NCBI GenBank assembly: GCA_019746355.1
Contig: JAIESC010000298.1
Span: 1 to 20,573 of the forward strand
DNA length: 20,573 nt
Origin: Xanthobacteraceae bacterium
GTDB taxonomy: Bacteria > Pseudomonadota > Alphaproteobacteria > Rhizobiales > Xanthobacteraceae
Direction of reading: 5' to 3'
Positions 6,835 to 12,914 of this stretch are shown here, in pieces; within the stretch, counting starts at the first letter, position 1, and each line of letters opens with the position of its first letter. A model generated the notes under the pieces. That model did not search any database. It was not told the DNA's origin and saw nothing but the letters and a program-made list of their open reading frames with translations. Position numbers and translations under genes: made by a program.

Positions 6835-7083
6835 TCAGCCCTCGATCTCGGCGCGCAGCCGGTCGAGTTTGTCGGCCGACGTCCTGAGCCGGGCGGCCTC
6901 GGACTTGAGGGCGGCGGCTATCCGGCCGCGGGCGTCGTCGGTCATCGGCCGCTCGCCGGCGGCGATCATCGACAGCAGGCTCTGCGGGATGCCGGCGGCG
7001 CGGGCGAAGGGCGCCTGCCATCGCGGGCCGTACAGCAGCGTGCCCGCCACAGTCAGACGGCGGGCGTCGATTGCGCTGGTCAT
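6835..7083 (-). CDS. Small HTH regulator, copy 1 of a duplicated cassette
   Basis: An 82-residue protein with a Cro/CI-like helix-turn-helix: LLYGPRWQAPFARAAGIPQS begins the domain, the recognition helix follows in SLLSMIAAGERPMTDD, and a charged coiled-coil-like helix ends it (ALKSEAARLRTSADKLDRLR). It is nearly the same as the protein encoded at 12263-12511: by eye about 13 differences over 75 aligned residues. Its ATG shares one base with the upstream stop (TGATG), so it is co-translated with the 7083-7700 gene. Two GTGAT-N7-ATCAC sites precede that operon, and the equivalent pair precedes the second copy, so autoregulation through those sites is the likely role. Confidence 0.8.
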   Translation of the reverse strand: MTSAIDARRLTVAGTLLYGPRWQAPFARAAGIPQSLLSMIAAGERPMTDDARGRIAAALKSEAARLRTSADKLDRLRAEIEG

Positions 7084-7700
7084 CAGTCCTCCGGCCTCGT
7101 GAGTACCTGCTTGTGGTTTTCGATCCAGTACTTGGCGCGCGTGGCCTTTTTTTGCACTGGATCGCCCGGGTGGCGTAGGGCGAACTCGTTTCGGATTTCG
7201 ATGGCATAGGCGATCTGCTTCGGCGTGCCCGTGAGCGGCGGCAACTCGCTTGGAGGTTGCCCGCCTGCACTGATGTCCTCAGCCGCGAGGATGTTGCGTT
7301 CGCGCCGGGCGCTGACAGAGCCTCTCTGCCGGATGCGGGTCAATTGCTCGAATCTTCGAGCAGCTGTTTCCTTCTCGGCCCGAACGCGCGCAGCCTCCTC
7401 CGGAAATTTGAGTTCGCGCGACGCTTGGAATTCCTCCTTAGACATCAGCCGCGGGACCCCGGCCTCTGTCGAGACGTACGCCGAAATCCTATCTGCGGAC
7501 CTGTCCGGAATGCCATTGATGAAATAAAGCGAGTTGGCCAGAAGCTGAATCGAACCGTCGGCCGACTCAATGGAGCCTTCGAGGCGTAGGCCGATGAAAC
7601 CTATTGCCCTGTAGCTCCGGCACCTGACGAAGTGGACGCCGTCGTCGAGGCGTACCAGCAGTTGGTCGTTGATCTCGGCAAGTCCTATTTTCACGGCCAT
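7083..7700 (-). CDS. Variable cassette gene, 205-aa hypothetical protein
   Basis: The ATG at 7700 is chosen because AGAGGAGGA lies 5 bases upstream; the frame extends further to 7751 without support. Residues 1-70 look beta-rich; 85-140 are a charged helix; the C-terminus, LTGTPKQIAYAIEIR then AKYWIENHK, matches a short module (leucine-TG, KQI.wA..IR, then a .WI.n.K helix) that I recall at the ends of unrelated phage and plasmid proteins. It is the first gene of the 7700-6835 operon and sits where an unrelated gene (12511-12756) sits in the second cassette. Function unknown. Confidence 0.65.
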   Translation of the reverse strand: MAVKIGLAEINDQLLVRLDDGVHFVRCRSYRAIGFIGLRLEGSIESADGSIQLLANSLYFINGIPDRSADRISAYVSTEAGVPRLMSKEEFQASRELKFPEEAARVRAEKETAARRFEQLTRIRQRGSVSARRERNILAAEDISAGGQPPSELPPLTGTPKQIAYAIEIRNEFALRHPGDPVQKKATRAKYWIENHKQVLTRPED

Positions 7701-7716
7701 GACATCCTCCTCTGTT

Positions 7717-7776
7717 GTGATTGGTATCATCACAACATTGATCAGGTGCAAGCGCCATTGTGATAGTTTCGATCAC
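7717..7776 (-). promoter_or_regulatory. Paired operators GTGAT-N7-ATCAC, copy 1
   Basis: Two inverted repeats with the same arms and spacing, GTGAT-N7-ATCAC, lie at 7717-7733 and 7760-7776, centres 43 bp apart (about four helical turns). The nearer one starts 17 bases from the ATG at 7700. The region upstream of 12756 has exactly the same pair at the same spacing. Binding by the small HTH protein of each operon is the simplest explanation. I could not define a convincing -35/-10 pair between them. Confidence 0.75.
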
Positions 7777-7786
7777 GATAAGTTGC

Positions 7787-7820
7787 AGATGGGAAGCTAA
7801 CTCAAGTTAGCTTCCCATCT
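7787..7820. repeat. Long perfect palindrome, copy A
   Basis: AGATGGGAAGCTAACT (7787-7802) and its exact reverse complement (7805-7820) are separated by only CA: a 16-2-16 palindrome. It lies between the operators of the 7700 operon and the 3' end of the 7832-8098 gene. Related palindromes occur at 8283-8307, 10172-10196 and 12846-12871. There is no T-run, so it is not a classic intrinsic terminator, though it would form a strong hairpin in RNA. Confidence 0.75.
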
Positions 7821-7831
7821 CACGAGGCTGT

Positions 7832-8098
7832 TCACCACCGACAGGTGATCACGTTCGTCGGCCCGCTGTGGCCGTCCCTGCTCGCCACGGTCATCGTCCG
7901 CTGCCGACAGCCCAGCGCAGGCGCGCCGTTCGTATAGCGGACGCCGTAGTCGTTGGTGTCGGTCCGCGGGCGGTTGGGCGCCGTCGATCCGATCGGGACG
8001 CAGCCGGGCGTCTCGCGGTCCCAGGCGCTCCGGCAGGGCTCTGCCTGCGCGCCGCCGGCGGCGAGCAGCAGGGTGATGGCAGCGGTGATGTGCTTCAT
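7832..8098 (-). CDS. Small secreted Cys-containing protein (88 aa)
   Basis: The start is the ATG at 8098, with GGTGG a few bases upstream; an in-frame GTG at 8107 is the alternative. The first 19 residues (MKHITAAITLLLAAGGAQA) form a textbook Sec signal peptide with an AQA cleavage site. The mature protein, about 69 residues, contains four Cys (two in the first part, two near the C-terminus, ending ITCRW), so two disulphides in the periplasm are plausible. Small exported proteins of this style are common in Rhizobiales accessory regions. It stands alone, reverse, between the HTH cassette and the integrase. Role unknown. Confidence 0.7.
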   Translation of the reverse strand: MKHITAAITLLLAAGGAQAEPCRSAWDRETPGCVPIGSTAPNRPRTDTNDYGVRYTNGAPALGCRQRTMTVASRDGHSGPTNVITCRW

Positions 8099-8186
8099 GC
8101 CAACCACCGTACAGGCGGCGGCTTAACATCGTGCTGGCACCGACGCAGGAAACCGGTGAGCTGGCGTTAACTGGCTGTGCGGCGTG

Positions 8187-8231
8187 TGCTTCTAGAGCTA
8201 CAAAACGCGAGTTTGTGTTTCTAGAGCTACA
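8187..8231 (+). repeat. Direct repeat TTCTAGAGCTACA, two copies
   Basis: TTCTAGAGCTACA occurs at 8190-8202 and 8219-8231, each preceded by a GTG-containing flank, with a 29-bp period. The copies lie in the 210-bp gap between the integrase 3' end and the secreted-protein gene. Two copies are too few for a CRISPR array and no cas genes are present. A protein-binding site or a remnant of a dispersed repeat are both possible. Confidence 0.5.
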
Positions 8232-8282
8232 TTTCCATAGACGACAGCAGGTCGCGGCGACGGTTTCCGGCGTGCATCTCTT

Positions 8283-8307
8283 GGGTACCTAAGTCGAGTT
8301 AGCTTCC
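8283..8307. repeat. Palindrome copy B, at the 3' end of the integrase gene
   Basis: GGGTACCTAAGT (8283-8294), CG, then AGTTAGCTTCC (8297-8307). The right arm matches copies A and D; the left arm has diverged to a GGTACC form that is shared with copy D. It begins one base beyond the integrase stop, so it may act as a transcript end or a module border. Confidence 0.65.
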
Positions 8308-8308
8308 T

Positions 8309-10000
8309 TTACGCCGCGCGCTTCCGTCCGGCGCCGCGCTTCAACGCCCACAGCTTGTGCCCCGTCCGGCGGCTCTTCGCGAGCTTCGCCTCCCACGCTT
8401 CCTCGCCGTAGCGCTGCACGTAGACCGCCTGTCGCAGGTCCTCGATGCGCTCCGGGTGGTTGGCGATGTCTAGCAACGGGTCGGCCGCGATCGCGGCGGC
8501 ACACTGTGCTTCGAGCCAACCCGTCCACCAGAGCATGATCTCGCGCTTGCGCGGCAGCCGGGGGTCGAGGTCGTAGTGATTGCGGGTGACGTTGCCGGCC
8601 TCGCCCTCCAGGTGGTCGAGGATGAGCTTCGCCTCATTGTCGGCTATGACGCCGGCCGCCTTGCCTTCGGACGCAAACTTGCGGCGAAGCGTATGCGGCG
8701 ACAGATCGCCGGCGACGCCCGGCATCGCCAGGATGTTGTGGTTGAGCGTGTCCTCGCTGAGGTAGGCCTGCTTCGGCGCCTGACCCTTGTGTCGCGGCCG
8801 CGTCACCGGGAACAGCCAGTCGTGCGGCAGGATCCCGACGACCTTTTCGAGCATCGGCTCGGGAATGCCGTCGAGCTCGTCGGCGTGATCGAGCAGGATC
8901 ACCTGCTTGCCATCGCGGCGGGCCAAGGCGCGGATGCGCTCCTCCTCGGATTCGCCCCAGCACGCGGACTCGGTCGCGAGGAACCGGCGGCGCAGGCGGT
9001 GGATCACGTCGGGCACGTAGCCGACCAGCGGGACCTAGTGGGGCTCGCTCGACTGGATCTTGTCGGCGGTCTTGCGGTGGGCCGGCGGTACGAACCAGAC
9101 GAACTCAAGCGGGCGTCCGTCGGCGTCCTGTCCGGCCTCGTGATAAGGCCGGACGGCGCGGCCGAGCACGGCGCAGACGGCGTGCCGCCGCTGCAGGGTG
9201 CCGAGGAGGATCTGGATCGCGTCGGAGGCGGCGTCGCCCAGGACGCCGGTTCGCGCGATCGCGAGTGCCCGGCCGATCGGCTCGGCCTCCGGGATGCCCT
9301 TGTTCTGCCGGACGCGGCGGGTGACCAGCAGCGGGTCGCCGGCTTTGGCGGTGGTCAGCAGGTCCGGCTGCACGGAGGTCTCGTCGCGCCGGACGTCCTG
9401 GGCCAGGAAATCGAAGAATCTCCGGGTGACGACGAGGATCTTCTTGTGATGCGTCCGGGTGCCCTGCAGCCGCTTCGCATCCACCGCCTTCATGATGTCG
9501 GAGCGAGTGACGTCGCAGACGTCGCGGCCCTTGAAGCGCTGCAGAACGTCGGCGTTTCGCAGGGTGGGGATGTAGTCGTCGACGGTGGCCCGCCGCTTGG
9601 CGCCCTTCAGATGCTTCTCGAATTCATCGATCGCCCGCTCCCACTTCCATGAGGGTTTGGCGACGACCCGCACCTCCGCCTGCCGCTCCTCGACGATGCC
9701 GGTGATCATCTCGCGCAGGCGTCCGGACGGATCGAGGCCGGACCGGATCAGCCGCCGGACCTCGTGGGCGCGGTCGCGCGCCGTCTCGCGGTCCACCGTG
9801 TGGTCGCCGACCGTCCACCGCCGGTTCTTGCCGGCCAGGCGCGGCCCGCGGAAGGACCATGTGACGGTGCCAGCGACGCGCAGGGAGAGGCCGGCGCAGC
9901 CGGGGTCGGGATGCTCCCAGCTCACGCCCTTGGCGGCGTCCTTCTGGGCCGCCTCGACGGTCGCCTGCGTGATGTTCGTTCCGGCCTTCGGCTTGGCCAT
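8309..10000 (-). pseudogene. Tyrosine recombinase (integrase) with internal TAG
   Basis: A P4-type tyrosine recombinase read as one frame of 563 residues plus an internal stop. The ATG at 10000 has AAGGA nine bases upstream. The N-terminus has an arm-binding-like domain (GLSLRVAGTVTWSFRGP, about residues 40-60) typical of tRNA-targeting integrases, then a core-binding domain near 130-230. The catalytic Arg I probably lies in LLGTLQRRHAVCAVL; His436/Arg439 form HTLRR, His463 is in LDH and the nucleophile is Tyr476 in NHYDLDPR. A TAG at 9035-9037 (codon 322) interrupts it between IQSSEPH and VPLVGY, separating Arg I from the other catalytic residues. Both halves remain in the same frame with intact motifs, so the mutation is recent, suppressed, or a base-call error. 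Without readthrough it should be inactive. Confidence 0.85.
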
Positions 10001-10016
10001 GTCGTCGAGTCCTTGA

Positions 10017-10142
10017 GCGGGTACAGCCGCGCACGGAGCGCGAACATGGGTACACCGTGGGTACAGCGGCCAAGGATTTGGGGGAAAGCACAACAAGTCA
10101 ATCACGGAGCGGCGTTTACGTTAAGGCACTCGCGTGGGTACA
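10017..10142 (+). repeat. Four GGGTACA direct repeats, candidate integrase arm sites
   Basis: GCGGGTACA (10017-10025), ATGGGTACA (10046-10054), GTGGGTACA (10057-10065) and GTGGGTACA (10134-10142) lie between the integrase start and the tRNA fragment, all in the same orientation. Tyrosine recombinases commonly bind repeated short arm-type sites next to the core att site. Position and repetition fit that, and they could also let integrase regulate its own promoter. Confidence 0.55.
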
Positions 10143-10171
10143 AAAACTTCGGCGGCTTAAGGACTTCGGGT

Positions 10172-10196
10172 GGGAAGCTAACTGGAGTTAGCTCCC
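10172..10196. repeat. Palindrome copy C, upstream of the integrase
   Basis: GGGAAGCTAACT (10172-10183), GG, then AGTTAGCTCCC (10186-10196): the same palindrome as copy A with one base lost in the right arm and a different centre. It lies between the integrase upstream region and the tRNA fragment, so copies B and C lie on either side of the integrase gene. Confidence 0.65.
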
Positions 10197-10234
10197 GTTC
10201 ACTTTCGTTCCGTTAGGCTGTAAATTCTAGACAG

Positions 10235-10284
10235 GCGGAATCATAATCCGTAGGTCGGAGGTTCAAGTCCTCTCCCCGCTACCA
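10235..10284 (+). pseudogene. 3' part of a tRNA with anticodon CAT (att site)
   Basis: This is the anticodon arm to the 3' end of a tRNA. The anticodon stem GCGGA/TCCGT (10235-10239 and 10247-10251) encloses the 7-base loop ATCATAA with anticodon CAT (10242-10244); a 5-base variable loop follows; then T-stem GGAGG/CCTCT with loop TTCAAGT; then CCCCGCT-A-CCA (10274-10284). The 5' acceptor strand (expected AGCGGGG) and D-arm are missing upstream. CAT means Met, or Ile2 if lysidine-modified; the sequence resembles alphaproteobacterial elongator tRNA-Met. A 3' fragment beside an integrase is the classic trace of tRNA-targeted integration. Its orientation puts the element to the left, with the intact tRNA beyond the left edge of the window. 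Confidence 0.8.
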
Positions 10285-10324
10285 TTTTGAAATTGCGGGG
10301 CTTTCCCGCGTTCGAAATGGTAGC
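10278..10324 (+). terminator. Hairpin that begins inside the tRNA 3' end
   Basis: GCTACCATTT (10278-10287) is exactly complementary to AAATGGTAGC (10315-10324), and inside it GCGGG (10295-10299) pairs with CCCGC (10305-10309) around a short loop. The outer stem includes the tRNA CCA end. It could terminate the original tRNA transcript, but a terminator that consumes the CCA is unusual. No T-run follows. Confidence 0.4.
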
Positions 10325-10433
10325 CGCCACCTCGCCGAAAACGCTCCGGGGCGCACTGGGGGCACAACGTCCGCAAATTTTTTCAGGCGTAGCAAGGCGC
10401 GAGCAACAAAGTGTGCCGTGGTAGACTGCACAC

Positions 10434-10697
10434 ATGCCGCGACAGCCGAATCTTCTCGATCCGAACTTCGAGCCGACGGACGAGGAACTCGCCGGCCTGA
10501 TGGAGCGCGTCGCCGGCGACGTGCAAGCGAAGCATCGGCCGAAGGGCCGCGCCGCCGAGAAGCAGGCCGCCCGCGAGCGTGACGCCGCGCGCCTGGCTGC
10601 CGGTGAGAAGGTCGACAACGGTTTCTTCTCGGTCCTCGACCGCAGCAAGGCCAAGTTGCTCGTCCGTCGAGCGAAGATCAGGATCGATCCTGAGTGA
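10434..10697 (+). CDS. Hypothetical charged 87-aa protein
   Basis: Not recognised. The 87-residue product starts MPRQPNLLDPNFEPTDEEL, has a long Arg/Lys/Ala/Glu-rich helix (residues 25-60) and ends in a basic strand-like segment (SKAKLLVRRAKIRIDPE). It looks soluble, possibly nucleic-acid-binding from its charge. There is no strong Shine-Dalgarno before the ATG at 10434. It is the first gene right of the tRNA fragment, in a 470-bp stretch with no other genes. Amino-acid composition supports it over the antisense frames. Confidence 0.55.
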   Translation: MPRQPNLLDPNFEPTDEELAGLMERVAGDVQAKHRPKGRAAEKQAARERDAARLAAGEKVDNGFFSVLDRSKAKLLVRRAKIRIDPE

Positions 10698-10989
10698 GCG
10701 AGGCTGTTTCGGTCGCTGCGTCGCCGTCGATGGTCGCCCGAGGCGCACTTCGAGAACCCTGAATTTATTGGCTTCCTGCGAATAGCTTGCTCGCCCCCTC
10801 ATGATGCGAGGGAGCCAGTGAGTGATCCACGCCGATAGCCGAGGGACCGGGCGCCCGATTTCCAGGCTCGCTGGCGGGCGTCGCCCCTTCGGGCGGGTCT
10901 TCCCTCCACCCGAGGTCGTGATCGCCCGTCCGAGGGGGGCGGACGGCGTCAGGCGGCGCTTCGCCGGTGTGCATCCGGTGTGCATAAAG
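10698..10989. other. Gap between converging genes with hairpins and a repeat
   Basis: No confident gene. CCCTC (10796-10800) pairs with GAGGG (10808-10812) around a 7-base loop, possibly ending transcription from the left. A hairpin-forming segment at 10884-10910 (CCCTTCGGGCGGG and the bases after it) recurs near 18353. On the reverse strand the frame of the upstream gene stays open to 10765, so its C-terminus may reach into this stretch. Confidence 0.4.
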
Positions 10990-11439
10990 CGCTCGACATC
11001 GAGGTCGTAACGGTCGCCGGGCTTGAGGTGCGCGATGAACAGGTGGGCGTCGTCGGACCCTCACCAGGATCTCGCGCGCCGCCATCACGTCGACTTCGTA
11101 TTCGGCGAAGGCGAGCCACAGGTCGCGGACCTTAGTTCCGGCCAGCGTTGCCCTCCCGGCCGTAAACACATGGTCCTCGTCATCGAACAGGGGCAGACGA
11201 TCACGGTCGTGCCGGCCGCAAACACCGCGACGCCCCCTGCTCGATCCCAACTGCTCGCAGACGACCTTCCGGTCCTCATCGAGCAGCACGATCTCCACCA
11301 TGCCGTTCTCCTCAGGCCACGCCTTGATGACGGACGCGATCGCGGCGGCGCGGTCCTCGATCGCGGCGGCGTCCAGCACCGAGACGACGAACGCGCGCTC
11401 CGCAGGCGTCAGCGGGATGCGGTGGGAGGTCGGCTTCAT
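10765..11439 (-). CDS. Hypothetical protein, probably frameshifted near 11060
   Basis: The ATG at 11439 overlaps the upstream stop (ATGA). Residues 1 to about 127 look real: a Pro/Thr start, helices with FVVSVLDAAAIEDRAAAI, a strand MVEIVLLDEDRKVV and a helix through VRDLWLAFAEYEVDVMAAREILVRV. After this the frame turns Arg/Pro-rich, while the neighbouring frame continues naturally as SDDAHLFIAHLKPGDRYDLD and onward. One extra G in a G-run near 11060 explains the switch. The stop given (10765) belongs to the uncorrected frame. The true C-terminus is unclear because the corrected frame stays open into the 10434 gene. Function unknown. Confidence 0.45.
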   Translation of the reverse strand: MKPTSHRIPLTPAERAFVVSVLDAAAIEDRAAAIASVIKAWPEENGMVEIVLLDEDRKVVCEQLGSSRGRRGVCGRHDRDRLPLFDDEDHVFTAGRATLAGTKVRDLWLAFAEYEVDVMAAREILVRVRRRPPVHRAPQARRPLRPRCRALYAHRMHTGEAPPDAVRPPRTGDHDLGWREDPPEGATPASEPGNRAPGPSAIGVDHSLAPSHHEGASKLFAGSQ

Positions 11440-12266
11440 GGCAGGCCGGTCCACGGCTTCATCGGCTTGCGAACCGTCCCTCCGGGCGGACCGCGGAGGG
11501 GCCGGCCGTCGGCGTCGAGCTTCTCCGGGCCAAAGTCCGAGAGATCGAAGGTCGTATTGCGGCCGGGAATGTCGCCTTCGTCGAGCGGGAGCAGGCGGCG
11601 GGGAGGCCGGCCCTCGCGCGCTCGCCACGCCTCCTCGGCCTTGCAATAGGCCACCCAGCGCCGTCCGTATTCCTCCCACTCCGGCGTCTCGACGGCTCGG
11701 CCATCGATTTTGACGTACATCGGTGCCGACGGTGGCGTCGGTGGCATTGGTCTCGCTGCCACAGGATCGGCCGGACGCGCAGGGCGTTGGGACGGCAAGT
11801 GGTTGTCGCGGGCGATGCCGTAATCGTCCAATGAAATCGGCGGCGGCGAATCCGGCAGACCGGCCGTAGGGTCATCGCGGCGCGTCTCTCGGGAGACCTG
11901 CGAAGGCACGGAGGACGGCGTGATCCTGCGCGCCGACGCAGCGGCTCGCTTGGGCGGCACGTTCGGCCCAGGCCAGCCGTCCGGCTTCAGCTCACCGGTC
12001 GCGCGATCACGATAGAAGCCGACGGGTGCCTTGGCGGGCGATGCGGTCTGGCGCGGCGCTGCCGGCGGCGACCAGTCCACCTCATCGCGCATGTCGCGTT
12101 CGGCTTCGCGGATCTCTTCCGCGCTCGCGACCACCTCCCGCGCACGCAGCAGATGACCGCGTTCGTCGTCGAGATCGCGCTCGGCGGCTTCGGCCTCGGC
12201 GGCGGCGAGGAGCTCGGCGTCGGAAGGCCGGATGGATTGCCGATCGTCGTCGTCATCGCCGGTCAT
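11436..12266 (-). CDS. Hypothetical 276-aa Pro/Arg/Asp-rich protein
   Basis: Starts at an ATG (12266) that overlaps the stop of the HTH gene (ATGA) and ends overlapping the next ATG (ATGA), so it is an internal operon member. The N-terminus is very acidic (GDDDDD), followed by an Ala/Glu/Arg coiled-coil-like helix (20-65). The middle (70-180) is Pro/Ser/Arg-rich and probably disordered. The C-terminal quarter has an aromatic segment (EWEEYGRRWVAYCKAEEAWR) then a Gly/Pro-rich tail. No catalytic motif is visible. The layout suggests a scaffold or adaptor protein, but no function can be assigned. Confidence 0.65.
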   Translation of the reverse strand: MTGDDDDDRQSIRPSDAELLAAAEAEAAERDLDDERGHLLRAREVVASAEEIREAERDMRDEVDWSPPAAPRQTASPAKAPVGFYRDRATGELKPDGWPGPNVPPKRAAASARRITPSSVPSQVSRETRRDDPTAGLPDSPPPISLDDYGIARDNHLPSQRPARPADPVAARPMPPTPPSAPMYVKIDGRAVETPEWEEYGRRWVAYCKAEEAWRAREGRPPRRLLPLDEGDIPGRNTTFDLSDFGPEKLDADGRPLRGPPGGTVRKPMKPWTGLP

Positions 12267-12511
12267 GATTTAACCTCGATCTGGGCGCGCAACTTGTCGA
12301 GTTTGTCGGCCGACGTCCGAAGCCGGGTGGCCTCGGTCTTGAGCGCCGCGGCGATCCGGTTACGCGCGTCGGCGGTCATCGGCCGTTCGCCGGTGACGAT
12401 CATCGACAGCAGGCTCTGCGGGATGCCGGCGGCGCGGGCCAGCGGCGACTGCCAGCGTGGCCCGTATAGGAGTTCGCCCGCAGCGGCGAGGCGACGGGCG
12501 ATGGACGCCAT
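12263..12511 (-). CDS. Small HTH regulator, copy 2 of the cassette
   Basis: 82 residues with the same helix-turn-helix as the 6835-7083 product: LLYGPRWQSPLARAAGIPQS then SLLSMIVTGERPMTAD, and the same charged C-terminal helix. About 13 differences in 75 aligned residues by eye, mostly conservative. The ATG at 12511 shares a base with the stop of the 12511-12756 gene (TGATG), the same coupling as in copy 1. It probably binds the GTGAT-N7-ATCAC pair upstream of 12756 and may cross-regulate copy 1. Unlike copy 1, two more genes follow it in the same operon. Confidence 0.8.
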   Translation of the reverse strand: MASIARRLAAAGELLYGPRWQSPLARAAGIPQSLLSMIVTGERPMTADARNRIAAALKTEATRLRTSADKLDKLRAQIEVKS

Positions 12512-12756
12512 CAGATCTGCACCACGTTTTCGCGACGACCTCGGCAATAGACGTCTGCGAACGACACGTCGATCACGTCGCTGAGGGTACAGTGGCTTGC
12601 CCGCGCGGTCGGCGGCAGAAGCGGTTTTCCAGCACGGCGGTAGCTCGTGGCGGAACGGCGCAGTTCGTTCTCCCGCGAAATCAGGGCCGCGGTGACGTTC
12701 GGCGCTTGGACAAAGACGGAGTCTCCGGCCCAGGCGTCTGTGATCAGGTAGCGCAT
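12511..12756 (-). CDS. Variable cassette gene, 81-aa hypothetical protein
   Basis: The ATG at 12756 is preferred because GGAGGAC lies 3 to 9 bases upstream; 12768 is an alternative. The 81-residue product opens with a strand (MRYLITDAWAGDSVFVQAP), then a helix (NVTAALISRENELRR), and the second half is Arg/Ser-rich. No similarity is visible to the 205-residue protein in the matching position of copy 1 (7083-7700), although the promoter region and the HTH gene are conserved. Function unknown. Confidence 0.6.
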   Translation of the reverse strand: MRYLITDAWAGDSVFVQAPNVTAALISRENELRRSATSYRRAGKPLLPPTARASHCTLSDVIDVSFADVYCRGRRENVVQI

Positions 12757-12771
12757 GTTGTCCTCCATGAC

Positions 12772-12831
12772 GTGATAGCAATCATCACAGCCTTACATGC
12801 CAACAAGCTCCGCTGTGATAAAGTCAATCAC
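12772..12831 (-). promoter_or_regulatory. Paired operators GTGAT-N7-ATCAC, copy 2
   Basis: GTGAT-N7-ATCAC at 12772-12788 and at 12815-12831, centres 43 bp apart, the same spacing as at 7717-7776. The nearer site starts 16 bases from the ATG at 12756. Flanking bases are partly conserved (ATCATCACA in the first site, TGTGATA and ATCACGA in the second, then TTGCAG), while the 26 bases between the sites are not, which points to selection on the sites. Confidence 0.75.
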
Positions 12832-12845
12832 GAATTGTTGCAGGT

Positions 12846-12871
12846 GGGTACCTAACTCAAGTTAGCTTCCC
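12846..12871. repeat. Palindrome copy D
   Basis: GGGTACCTAACT (12846-12857), CA, then AGTTAGCTTCCC (12860-12871). The right arm and centre equal copy A; the left arm has the GGTACC variant seen in copy B. It has the same position relative to the operators as copy A: 14 bases beyond the distal site, after a shared TTGCAG. Confidence 0.7.
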
Positions 12872-12914
12872 TTCGTCCGGCTGAACCGGACGACGACAAT
12901 CACGCCGATGGCCC

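Noticed and set aside
6449..7102. Continuation of the forward frame from 6173 through to 7102 as a 309-codon protein
   Set aside because: From 6450 on it runs in the wrong frame over a Tat-signal gene and then antisense to the HTH gene; the composition becomes Arg/Gly-rich.
8190..8231. Possible CRISPR array or tracr-like sequence from the TTCTAGAGCTACA repeats
   Set aside because: Only two short repeats, no spacer-sized regular array and no cas genes. The resemblance to a Cas9 guide scaffold word is superficial.
8576..9652. A long forward ORF (358 codons) antisense to the integrase
   Set aside because: It lies entirely opposite a recombinase with recognisable catalytic motifs. Its composition (Val/Leu/Arg/Asp-rich, no motif) is what the complement of a GC-rich gene gives.
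10201..10284. A complete tRNA gene
   Set aside because: The anticodon arm, T-arm and acceptor 3' strand are perfect, but no complementary 5' acceptor strand or D-arm exists upstream, so it is only a 3' fragment.
10822..11010. A forward 62-codon ORF over the hairpin region
   Set aside because: Arg/Pro-rich with no ribosome binding site; it overlies repeat and hairpin sequence and the 3' part of a reverse gene.
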